Assembly: GCA_963580285.1 (NCBI GenBank)
Contig: OY757014.1
Location: 11,856,725-11,920,724 of the forward strand
Direction of reading: 5' to 3'
DNA: 64,000 nucleotides
Origin: Lucinisca nassula
Lineage: Eukaryota > Mollusca > Bivalvia > Lucinida > Lucinidae
How positions within the stretch are numbered: the stretch's first letter is position 1; every line of letters starts with the position of its first letter. Position numbers and translations under genes: made by a program. The notes under the pieces are model-generated. The model made no database searches, had not been told where the DNA came from, and worked only from the letters and a program-made list of their open reading frames with translations. This document shows, piece after piece, positions 52,543-63,087 of this stretch.

Positions 52543-54398
52543 TGCACGACCCGCAGAAAAAGCAACCGACTGAAGTCGGTTGATTTCTAAGAGTGCCCTA
52601 AAATCACCGTGTCATTCTGTCAGTCTGTCATTCTGTCAGTCTGTCCGTAACCCGTTTGTGAAAATTGGTGATAGTGACTTAACCGCTTGGAATATTTAAA
52701 CAATTTTTGGCATACTGATAGATATCAATGAGATCTAACCAATGAGCTTGCGAAATATTACATTCCATTTAGTATAGCCTCGCCGAGGCAAAAAATGTGA
52801 AAATTTTTTAACTGCTTCTCCTCGGAAACCTTTGGGCCGATTGAAGTCAAATTTCATATGGAGCCCCTATGGGATGGGGGAAACCAAAATTTGCTCATGG
52901 GGTCCAGGTCACATGACCAAAATGGCCGCCAAGCCATATATGGTCTGTCTGTCTGTCCGTCCGTAACCCGTTTGTGAAAACTGGTGATAGTGACTTAACC
53001 GCTTGGAATATTTAAACAATTTTTGGCATACTGATAGATATCAATGAGATCTAACCAATGAGCTTGCAAAATATTACATTCCATTTAGTATAGCCTCGCC
53101 GAGGCAAAAAATGTGAAAATTTTTGAACTGCTTCTCCTCGGAAACCGTTGGGCCGTTTGAAGTCAAATTTCATATGGAGCCTCTATGGGATGGGGGAAAC
53201 CAAAATTTGCTCATGGGGTCCAGGTCACATGACCAAAATGGCCGCCAAGCCATATATGGTAAAAACCCTTCAAAAATAGTCTTCTCCAGAACCACTGGGC
53301 AAATTTCCACGAAACTTGATAAATAGCATCTAGGACGTAGGCCCATCATAAATTGCTAAAATGGTGACCCTGGGTTGACCTTGACCTTCTTTGGGTCAGT
53401 CTGTAACCTGTTTGTGAAAATTGGTGATAGTGACTTAACCGCTTGGAATACTTAAACAATTTTTGGCATACTGATAGATATCAATGAGATCTAACCAAAG
53501 AACTTGCGAAATATTACATTCCATTTAGTATAGCCTCGCAGAGGCGAAATATGTGAAAATTTTCGAACTGCTTCTCCTCGGAAACCGTTTGGCCGATTGA
53601 AATCAAATTTCATATGAAGCCTCTATGGAACGGGGGAAACCAAAATTTGCTCATGGGGTCCAGGTCACATGACCAAAATGGCCGCAAAGCCATATATGGT
53701 CTGTCTGTTTGTCCGTCCATAACCCGTTTGTGAACATTGGTGATAGTGACTTAACCGCTTGGAATATTTAAACAATTTTTGGCATACTGATAGATATCAA
53801 TGAGATCTTACAAATGAACTTGCGAAATATTACATTCCATTTAATATAGCTTCGCCGAGACGAAAATGTGAAAATTTTCTAACCGCTTCTCCTCGGAAAC
53901 CGTTGGGCCGTTTGAAGTCAAATTTCATATGGAGCCTCTATGGGATGGGGGAAACCAAAATTTGCTCATGGGGTCCAGGTCACATGACTAAAATGGCCAC
54001 CAAGCCATATATGGTAAAAACCCTTCAAAAATAGTCTTCTCCAGAACCACTGGGCAGATTTCCACGAAACTTGATAAATAGCATCTGGGATGTAGGCCCA
54101 TCATAAATTGCTAAAATGGTGACCCCGGGTTGACCTTGACCTTCTTTGTGCCTAGGTCAAACTTTGACACATATGCTTTTGTATTGTAAAAGTGAGAATG
54201 CATTTTATCCTGCAAACGATTCAGAATACAGTACTCAAGTATAAGATATATTCTTGTTCCTTACGATAAGGCGCATTTATTGGGGGAACCGTTTTAGGTC
54301 CACGTCACATGACCAAAATGGCCGCCATAGCCATATATGGTAACACTCATAAAGCTAAAAGCATCTGGCGGGTCGTGCACTTCAGATGAAGCACTGGT
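52543..54398 (+). mobile_element. Hairpin-ended element, family HC, copy 2
   Basis: Same ends as 35979-37054: TGCACGACCCGCAG, stem CCGACTGAAGTCGG, 3' GGGTCGTGCACTTCAGATG and CTGGT. It has four core units instead of two, each beginning with a new TCTGTCCGTAACCCG block. The array appears to have grown by whole-unit duplication. HI text resumes after it. Confidence 0.8.
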
Positions 54399-54639
54399 TG
54401 TCTTATAATTTGATTAATTTTTCACCAGACAGTCTTGTATGCTCCATAATTCAGTACCTATTCAGGATATCTTCATGCAGTTTTATTGGCATATGCATTA
54501 GGTCAGGACGACATGTCATACATAAGAATGATTGTACCCCCTTTCAAAATTATGCACCTTTGATAAATTTTTATGGGCTATGTAACACAGTAATGGTTCT
54601 TGTATGTATTGTTTTCTTATATTAGAAATTTTCCTATAT

Positions 54640-55112
54640 CATATAGATAGGGCCGGACGAGACTACAAATCATGATACATTTTCATAGTAGATGTAAAAC
54701 TGTGCAGAATTAGCAACTAGGAAGAATCTCTTAGGACCCAGAACATAATTTTGACAAATACTTATACTAATGACTAGCTCAGTGCGATGGCTGTAAAGTG
54801 GACCTGGTCAAAGTCAGCTTTAATTGTCGTCTTATGACTTCTTAAGTGCTCATGCATTTATGTGTCATTTCCAATGGTCAGCTATGAAACAGTGATTCTT
54901 CCGGGTAAAGGATCTGTATATAAACTGGGTTTGTTTCTAGTCGGCAGATAGAAATTAGCAAGCAATGGACTGGTGAGAGGGCGGAGTCAGACTGACTCTG
55001 TCCTGCCAGTTAGTCAGTATTTCCCTCAGCTACGTTAGAGTTGAAATAAAGCAAGTTGAACACTTTCCGTGTGTTCTTGTTTCCTTGATTGTGTGACAGC
55101 TACTTGTGAAGC
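54640..55112 (+). mobile_element. Possible solo LTR
   Basis: A stretch of promoter-like sequence with CTGTATATAAACTGGG (TATA box, about 54915) and GTTGAAATAAAGCAAG (poly-A signal, about 55040) about 120 bp apart, ending near TTGTGTGACA. The spacing suits an LTR of a retrovirus-like element. I found no second copy, and the 5' end is uncertain. Confidence 0.35.
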
Positions 55113-55118
55113 TCTTGT

Positions 55119-55170
55119 TAGGGCCCCGCACTGAAAGTGTGGGTGCCCTATAGTAATCACTCTGTCTGTC

Positions 55171-55205
<35 letters not shown>

Positions 55206-55278
55206 CCGTCCACAAATTTTTTCCTACTCCTCTGATAGCGCTGCCGGGGCCCTAGTCAGTTTCACTGACAGCTCTAGT
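55119..55278 (+). mobile_element. Minimal hairpin-ended element (HB-like, no core units)
   Basis: Only 160 bp: TAGGGCCCCGCACTGAAAGT with stem partner GGTGCCCTA, a CTGTCTGTCCGTCTGTCTG tract, then CCGGGGCCCTAGTCAG, hairpin GTCAGTTTCACTGAC and CTCTAGT. It shows that the ends and tract alone make up the mobile unit. Confidence 0.8.
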
Positions 55279-55347
55279 TATTCTTGATGTGTATTTTGAC
55301 CAGACTTCTGTACCGCAGTTTTATGTTTTGATGACCTACTTCCTTGT

Positions 55348-56700
55348 TAGCTTACCTAGAGCAAAGCTACAGGTAAGCTTATGCCATGTCTGTTTCCGTC
55401 GTCATGATTTTTTTTTTTTTTTTTTAAATTCTTGTATGCTCCATAACTCTGCAACCGTTAGAAATATATTCATGCAACTTTTAAGATAAAAGTGAGTGTT
55501 TCCCCTTTCTTAGTTTCCAAGTTATGCCCCTTGATTAATTTTTTCATAACCTTCTGTCTGTAAACTCCGTAACCCTTAGGGATTTCTCCATGCAACTTTA
55601 TAGGAATATGTATTGTGTAGAAACGATGTGTCCAGCACAAGGATGATTATTCCCCCTGTCTTAGCTTCCAAGTTATGTCCCTTGTATGCTCCATATCTCA
55701 GTAACCCTTATGGATTTTTTCATGCAACTTTATAGGAATATGTATTAGGTCTAGAATGATTGTTCCCCCTTTCTGAGTTTCCAAGTTATGCCCCCTCAAT
55801 TTTTTCCAAACATTCTTGTAAACACCACAGCTCAGAACTGTTAGAGATATCTTCATGCAACTTTATAGGAATAAGTGTTAAGTCACCTTAATGTGTCGCG
55901 AACAAGAATGATTGTTGCCCCTTTCTTAGTTTCAGAGTTATGCCCCTTTGATTAATTTTTCTAAACACTCTTGTACGCTTCTTAACTCAGTAAAACTCAA
56001 GGATATCTTCATGCAACTTTATAGGAATATGTATTAGGTAAAGACAGTGTGTCACGCTCAATAATGATTGGTCCCTCTTTCTTAGTTTCCAGGTTATGCA
56101 TCTGGGATTAATTTTTTCCAAACTGTCTTGTATTCGCCATAACTCAGCAAGTGTTTGGGATACCTTCATGCAGCTTTCTAGGCATACATGTATGTATTAG
56201 TTCAAGACAATGTGTCATGCACAAAAATGATTGTTCCCTCTTTCTTTTGTTTGTGTTTGTTTGTTTGATTTGAGGTTTAACGTCCCTGTCAACACTGTAA
56301 AGGTCATTTTGGAAACGTTGCTTCCAATTTTGTGGGACTTTTACCCAAAATTGAGATGAAATGACATCTCAAGCCCTGTCGCCCAATGAAACCAATAGGG
56401 TTTATTAGCATGGACGGTCCGCCTCGCACTGCAGTTCCTGGACAGGCTTAGTTCCTCTAAGCGGTTTACCAGTAATAGTGTGAGGGCCGGATTCAGCTCT
56501 GCGTGGAAGCATCATGCCCTCTATCTTAGTTTCTAAGTTATGCCCCCTTTGGATTAATTTTTTTTCAGTCTTGTACTCGCCATAACTAAGCAACTGTTTT
56601 GGATACCTTCATGCAGCTTTCTAGGAATATGTATTAGTTCAAGACAATGTGTCATGCACAAAAATGATTGTTCCCTCTTTCTTAGTTTCTAAATCTAGCC
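55348..56700 (+). mobile_element. Tandem-core array HI, second copy
   Basis: It begins with a hairpin end (AGCTTACCTAGAGCAAAGC with partner GGTAAGCTTATG), then units like those at 48.7-50.2 kb. A SINE-like copy (56259-56517) is inserted in one unit. Confidence 0.7.
56259..56517 (-). repeat. Second SINE-like family, copy 3
   Basis: Reverse complement of the 38.15-38.41 kb copy, with the tail GATTTGAGGTTTAACGTCCC at its left. It is inserted between GTTCCCTCTTTCTT and TATCTTAGTTTC of an HI unit. Confidence 0.7.
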
Positions 56701-57394
56701 TATCATATAGCTCATAAATTCTGTAAAATATAAATTGAATGCAAAATATGCTTGTACTCATTACTTCTATTCTGTGTTCTATATGTATATGTGACTCGTA
56801 ACGCGAAAAGGGACCTTCTGGGAAGTTACGTCATTTAGCGTAAATGACGTGCGAAAATAATGTTCACGTTAACGTCATTTACTGATAATTTGATTACGCT
56901 GTGTCTTAATTGGACTCACAATTCACCTAACTAATGGCGAAATGGCATTTTTTTTTCAAGATCTTTAAACTGTTCTGATTTTTCACTGTTCCTATTCGAA
57001 TTTCGTTCCTTGTTTAAGTAAATAAAAATAAACAGTGAACGTCACATTCTGCACCAAGTCACAGCTGTATCCTGAAAATTGTTCTCTGGCGATGGATGGA
57101 CTGAATTTAACAGCATTTACATGTTGCATGTCTGATCTGGGCAAAGATTTTTTTTTCATCTGGGTAAGGTCACCCTACTACCAGGTCCAGTAGGTATAAT
57201 CTTCAATATTCAAACAGGGCGATAACAATAAGGTCAACGGGTTCACAGACAGTAGGTGTTGGTGATGTCTAACTGCTACGTCATAAGTTAATCAATATAT
57301 TATTATACTAGGCATTAAAGGATTTATAGCAAAGTTACTCCCCTCCTAATGCCATCTGAAAACAATTAACCATTACGAAGACACGCCTATACAA
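56701..57394. other. No gene recognised
   Basis: It has AT-rich stretches and a CTTCTGGGAAGTTACGTCATTT region near 56815 with two ACGTCATTT copies. No convincing ORF or repeat ends. Confidence 0.4.
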
Positions 57395-57615
57395 ATACAT
57401 TGTAAATTTTATCGCCGGAAAAAGTAAAATTTTAAGACGAAAAATTGTGATATTTTTCTTATTCCTGCTCATAATATAGATTGTGTGTACTCGATAGAAC
57501 CGCCTCATCGAGGTGGTTCTAAAGAGTACCCACACTATTTTAGAGCAGAAATAAGAAAAATAAGGTTTACCCCTGCAAACCCCTGTTTTACTATATAAAA
57601 GTGGGATTCAAGGAG
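57395..57615. mobile_element. MITE-like foldback, third family
   Basis: TTTTCTTATTCCTGCTC and AGCAGAAATAAGAAAAA form the arms. In the centre a hairpin holds AGAACCGCCTC and GAGGTGGTTCT. It shares flanking text (CCCTGCAAACCCCTGTTTT, CTATATAAAAGTGGGATTC) with 7.15-7.32 and 61.23-61.35 kb. Confidence 0.6.
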
Positions 57616-58315
57616 GTCAAAATTAAATTGGTGTGTTTTTGTGATGCAACCACTTGATGAGGCTGAGCTTCCCGGGGAATGAGACTTTGTAATTAATTCT
57701 GACAACACAGCAAAATACAATGCTCTGAATCTTCACTGTGACAAGTGACTAGAAAAAAAGAGCACTGCTGTTGTCCAGTACCATTGTTAGAGAACAATGA
57801 AGGGTTTACAGTTCAGAGTTAAAGTTGCCATACCATACGGTATTTGGTGCAGATTGGAGAGTGTGTGTGTGTGTAAGGGGGGGTGGGGGCGACGTACCAC
57901 CAACATCTAAGGTCATGTGGCAACGGGACCTCGGTCAAAAGACTCATCCCAAAATTTAGAGATGAGGTCCATTTAGGTTCTTGAGGGTAGGGGTGGGGGG
58001 TCACGTCCCACCGATATCTAAGGTCATCTCGGCTTAAAGACTCATCCAAAAATCTGGTGATGAGGTCCATTTTGGTGAATTGAAGTACAAGTATTTTTAA
58101 TAGTTCTATTTAACAGTTGGCGCAAGTGATGTTATTTTCTTAACAAATACCACAGCTTATTACTTATCCCACCTTGGGACACTGTATTCTGACAGTTGAA
58201 AAATGGTTGATTTTGGAGAAATATTTCACGAAAAATTATAATTTGACAGAATCGGAACCTGCCGGTGTTTTTTTTATGTTAGACGGTACCAATTTTCCCC
58301 GATGCGAAGTAGGGA
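57616..58315. other. No gene recognised; GT and G-rich runs
   Basis: A GT run at about 57860-57876 and G-rich GGGTGGGGGCG at about 57880. Two copies of CATCTAAGGTCAT / TATCTAAGGTCAT text about 110 bp apart. No believable ORF. Confidence 0.5.
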
Positions 58316-58566
58316 CTAGATTAGTGGTTAGTTGCCTCTGATGTAAGAGGCCTCCGCTTCAATTCCGGCGTCAAAACATGGTCCACTGGCATCATTTGCA
58401 CGGATGAATGCATCAAAGTGCACCGTCCTTTCAATCGGGACTTTAACTGGAGACCCGATGTGCAGGGAGAACCATCTTCTGTGCAGGTTAAAAATCCCGA
58501 CCGTGTAGGCTTTCATCATTCAGAAGTGTAGAAATGGTCAAACTTGACCGATCGCAATAACAGTTT
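58316..58566 (+). repeat. tRNA-derived SINE, diverged copy
   Basis: It matches the 6.06-kb SINE: TTAGTGGTTAGTTGCCTCTG head, TTTGCACGGATGAATGCAT, CGGGACTTTAACTGGAGACC, TGTGCAGGTTAAAAATCCCG, and GTCAAACTTGACCGATCGCA at the 3' end. Confidence 0.75.
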
Positions 58567-58587
58567 TTATGTGGACTGAACCAATTA

Positions 58588-60163
58588 TTATAGCCCCGCT
58601 TTGAAAAAGTGGGGCTATATTGGATTTGCCATGTCCTTCTGTCATTCCGTGATTCCGTTAATTTGTGTTGGCTCCATAACTTTGTATCTGCTTAACATAT
58701 TTTCATGAAACTTCACACAAATGTTAAACACCATAAGACAATGTGCAGAGCGAAGGAATTATAACTGTGGATTGCCTACTTTTGGAGTTATTGCCCTTTG
58801 AACATTTTCCGTAATTCCGTGATTCCGTTAATTTGTGTTGGCTCCATAACTTTGTATCTGCTTAACATATTTTCATGAAACTTCACACAAATGTTAAACA
58901 CCATAAGACAATGTGCAGAGCGAAGGAATTATAACTGTGGATTGCCTACTTTTGGAGTTATTGCCCTTTGAACATTGAAAAATGGCAATTTTAATTGTGT
59001 CCGCTTCATAACTCGAAAACCGTTTGAGATATTTTTAGGAAACTTCACACAAATGTTAAGCACTATGAGACGATGTGCAGAGCGCAGGAACCATAACTCT
59101 GCATTGCTTATTTTTGGAGTTATTGCCCTTTGAACATTGAAAAATGGCAATTTTAACAGTGTCCGCTTCATAACTCGAAAACCGTTTGAGATAATTTCAT
59201 GAAACTTCACACAAATGTTAAGCACTATGAGACAATGTGCAGAGCGCAAGAACCATAACTCTGGTTTTCGTATTTTCTGTGTGTCTGTCTGTGTGTCTGT
59301 CTGTGTCTGTTAACAATTTTCGTGTCCGCTCCATAACTTTAAAACCCATTCACATATTTTCATGAAACTTCACACAAACATTAAACACCGTGAGATGGTG
59401 TGCAGAGTGCAGGAACCATAACTCTGGATTGCCTAATTTTTGAGTTATTTCCCTTTGAATATTGAAAAATATCAATTTTAGCCGTCTTTGCTCGATAACT
59501 CAAAAACCGTTTGAGATAATTTTATGAAACTTCACACAAATGTAAAGCACCATATTACGTGTGCAGAGCGCAGGAACCCAAACTCTGGATTGTCTACTTT
59601 TTCAGTTATAGGCTTTTGAATATTAAAAAATGGCAATTTTAACTATGTCCGCTCCATAACCGTTTCTGATATTTTAATGAAACTTCAAATAAATGAAAAG
59701 CACCTTGAGATGATGTGCAGAGTGCAGGAACCATAACTCTGGTTTGCCTACTTTAGGAGTTATTGCCCTTTGAACATTTAAAAAGGCAATTTTGACTGTG
59801 TCGGCTCCATAACTCACAAACCATTTGAGATATTTTCATGACACTTCACACAAGTGTAAAGCACCATGAGACAATGTGCAGAGCGCAGGAACCCTGACTC
59901 TGATTTGCCTACTTTAGGAGTTATTACCCTTTGAACATTGAAAAATGGAAGATGAAATTTAGTATAAACATGGACATTCTGGTAATGTATCATGCTCATT
60001 GAAATGAGGGACAAAGGCTCACAACTCTTAGAGTTTTTCCAGATAATGTAAAATTTTCAACAGTTATTTCTTGTTCATAACTGTTTTCTCTGCAGCTTAA
60101 ATAACTTTCTTCTCTGACAGCGCTGAAGCGGGGCTATAGTCAGATCCTCTGACAGCTCTAGTT
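58588..60163 (+). mobile_element. Hairpin-ended element, family HB, copy 3
   Basis: Almost identical to 44932-46500. Differences seen: an 8-bp shorter head (one fewer ATTCCGTA unit), 14 bp more near 59855 (GTAAAGCACCATGA), and scattered single bases. Its ends are TATAGCCCCGC and GACAGCTCTAGT. Confidence 0.9.
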
Positions 60164-60506
60164 TGTCTTAATCGCGACGGAAGTAAGGGCGAGGATTGTG
60201 GCCACGTAAAATCGATTTAAGCCCCCCGGTGGAATTCGTTTCCACTAACCGTTCCAAGGCGGTTCTTCTGTCGCAGTTTATTTTTGTTATGGTTTGTCTT
60301 TGGGTATTTGTGTCGCGTATATTATTTTATTTTGGATAGCCTATTGGCCATTTTGTGGGAAAGTAACTGTCCTTTTGGCTTTCCGCTGTTGGTGTTTCCA
60401 TTAGGGTCTGTTGTTTCATGTTTGTGTTTCTTTCCCTTTGGTGTCTCTGATGGGAGCTGTTGGTTAATCGTATCGATCACTGATCATTGCCTCCACTTCT
60501 ATTTTG
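60164..60506. other. No gene recognised
   Basis: It contains AAGCCCCCCGGTGGAATTCG and a T/G-rich stretch with a 78-aa hydrophobic ORF lacking any domain. Confidence 0.4.
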
Positions 60507-60650
60507 TTTGTTTGATTTGAGGTTTAACTTCCCGTTAACACTACTGGGCCCATTGAGACGTTGCTTCCAATGTTATTGGAATTTTACCCGACACTGAGAT
60601 GAAATGATATCTCAGTGCCTGTCGCCAAATGAATAAGTATAATGGTTTTG
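60507..60650 (-). repeat. Second SINE-like family, partial copy 4
   Basis: GATTTGAGGTTTAACTTCCC tail and CACTGAGATGAAATGATATC body, as in the copy at 56.26 kb. The distal half is missing. Confidence 0.65.
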
Positions 60651-61229
60651 TTTTAAAGAGATTTGCCATTAAATTTTGTCACACAAATATGAAGTTTTCT
60701 GCATAAAAGGCAAATTAATCATGTGCGCACCGTGTGAAACCGGTGGTGCCTGCAACAATGCGAGAATTCGAAAAAAAATCACTATTGAACGACAGTGGGC
60801 ACTCGTTATTTCAAGATGGCGACCATAGACTGTTCGTCTAATTGTCTGTCCATCAGCAGTTTAATTCTGCTAGTTCTGCTTGAGGAACTAGCAAATGGTT
60901 CTGTGGAATGTAGTTACATGCAGTTAATCTTCTTCGCCGATTCAGCTGAAGCCGAACCTCTATTCCCTTCGCGCATGCGCAAAGGATTCAGTACCAAACG
61001 ATACATCACAAGCGCTCGCGGGCCTTGCGTTCAGGAGGCAAACAGGCGAGCGCTCTGCGGACGCCCACGTTGTTAAACGCACCTCACTTTTAAGTCAGTA
61101 TGAAGCTTTGTATCTTTATACAGGTTTTTGAGACATAAAAGCGAGTTCTAAATACCATAACACATCGTGTAACAATGTGCATTCTTTCAAATCTCAAAAA
61201 TGTGATGAAAATATGTACGCTCAAGGGTG
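60651..61229. other. CpG-richer patch, no gene assigned
   Basis: 60720-61080 is clearly richer in CpG than its neighbours (TTCGCGCATGCGCAAAGG, AGCGCTCGCGGGCCTTGCG, GGCGAGCGCTCTGCGGACGC). A 93-aa ORF lies here (60795-61076) without a recognisable domain. It could be a host promoter or untranslated exon, or a GC-rich repeat. Confidence 0.35.
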
Positions 61230-61385
61230 TTGTTAGAACCGCCTCATTGAGGCGTTTACTAACGAGGATCCGAACCGCTTTAATGTATTGGAGCGGAACC
61301 AATAAAAAATGAAACAATTTTATATACCCCTGCAAACCCCAGTTTTTTTTCTTTCTTTCTTTCTTTCTTTCTTTATTTATTTATT
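61230..61385. repeat. MITE-like foldback, third family, plus CTTT microsatellite
   Basis: AGAACCGCCTCATTGAGGCG hairpin and CCCCTGCAAACCCC, as at 57.4 kb, followed by a CTTT run (about 61350-61378). Confidence 0.6.
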
Positions 61386-61678
61386 GTTAGTTTGTCTGTT
61401 TCACGATCCGTTCAATATGTTTTTCACTTATTTCAAGCCGATCGTTAATCAGATGTGGGCGAAAACCAGAGTACCGAGAAAAACATGACCTTACTTTGCA
61501 GAACATGGCGCCTAACTATGACTCAAGCACGGCTTGAACCATTGGGGTGAATATTGAGTTCTTTATTATTTTTTTTTTCGTATCTCATATGGGCCTCATC
61601 GCCAGGAAATCGGTCTTTGGTATTTCCAACAAGATGAGCCAACATACCACTCTGCTCCGTCTCAGAAAACTTTTTATT
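61386..61678. other. No gene recognised
   Basis: Short unremarkable spacer. The ORFs on both strands overlapping it extend into the next element's simple repeat. Confidence 0.4.
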
Positions 61679-63087
61679 ATGCCCCCAACTTTGAAAAAGT
61701 TGGAGGGGCATATTGCTTCTGCCTCGTTCGTCCGTTCGTCCGTTCGTCTGTTCGTCCGTTCGTCCGTTCGTCCGTCCGTTACGCTTTTGATGCATAGCAA
61801 AACTAAAGAACCGTGTATGCTAGGGTTTTGAAATTTCATATATGGATTCCTCATGGAAAATTAGCTGACGCGTATTTTTTTTCTAGTCCGGATTATGCCC
61901 CCTTCAAGAGTTATTGCCCTTTGAAATTTTTTTAATAAAATCTTGTCAGCAAGATATCTCAAAAACTATTGGAGCTAGAGCCTTGAAAGTTGGTGATTAT
62001 ATTGGTGGTGATGAGTAGATGAACTGATTAACTTTTGACAAAATTCCGAAAAATACTTTGTGAGTTATGGCCCTTTGTCATTTTGGTAATTTGTGCCCAT
62101 TGTAACGTATGCTAAAAGTGATGCAAAGCATATCTTTAGAACCGTGTATGCTAGGGTTTTGAAATTTCATATATGGATTCCTGATGGAAAATTAGCTGAT
62201 GCGTATTTTTTTTCTCGTCCGGATTATGCCCCTTTTAAGAGTTATTGCCCTTTGAAATTTTTTTAATAAAATCTTGTCAGCAAGATATCTCAAAAACCAT
62301 TGGAGCTAGAGCCTTGAAAGTTGGTGAATAGATTGGTGGTGATGAGTAGATGAACTGATTAACTTTTGACAAAATTCCGAAAAATACTTTGTGAGTTATG
62401 GCCCTTTGTCATTTTGGTAATTTGTGCCCATTGTAATGTATGCTAAAAGTGATGCATAGCATATCTTTAGAACCGTGTATGCTAGGGTTTTGAAATTTCA
62501 TATATGGATTCCTCATGGAAAATTAGCTGACGCGTATTTTTTTTCTTGTCCGGATTATGCCCCTTTTAAGAGTTATTGCCCTTTGAAATTTTTTTAATAA
62601 AATTTTGTCAGCAAGATTTCTCAAAAACCATTGGAGCTAGAGCCTTGAAAGTTGGTGAATATATTGGTGGTGATGAGTAGATGAACTGATTAACTTTTGA
62701 CGAAATTCCGAAAAATACTTTGTGAGTTATGGCCCTTTGTCATTTTGGTAATTTGTGCCCATTGTAATGTATGCTAAAAGTGATGCATAGCATATCTTTA
62801 GAACCGTGTACGCTAGGGTTTTGAAATTTCATATATGGATTCCTCATGGAAAATTAGCTGACGCTTATTTTTTTTCTCGTCCGGATTATGCCCCTTTTAA
62901 GAGTTATTGCCCTTTGAAATTTTTTGAATAAAATCTTGTCAGCAAGATATCTCAAAAACTATTGGAGCTAGAGCCTTGAAAGTTGGTGAATAGATTGGTG
63001 GTGATGAGTAGATGAACTGATTAACTTATGACAAAATTCCGAAAAATACTTTGTGAGTTATGGCCCTTTATCATTTTGGTAATTTGT
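61679..63087 (+). mobile_element. Hairpin-ended element, family HJ, head and 331-bp units
   Basis: The 5' hairpin is ATGCCCCCAACTTTG with partner AAGTTGGAGGGGCAT, followed by a GTTCGTCCGTTCGTCCG tract (61728-61782). Core units with CCGTGTATGCTAGGGTTTTG start at 61811, 62142, 62473 and 62804, exactly 331 bp apart. The last unit breaks off at AATTTGTG (63087) and joins HA-type cores. Confidence 0.8.

Noticed and set aside
61523..61854. ORFs rich in RTNGRTDE or VRSSVR repeats
   Set aside because: Translations of the GTTCGTCC simple tract of element HJ.
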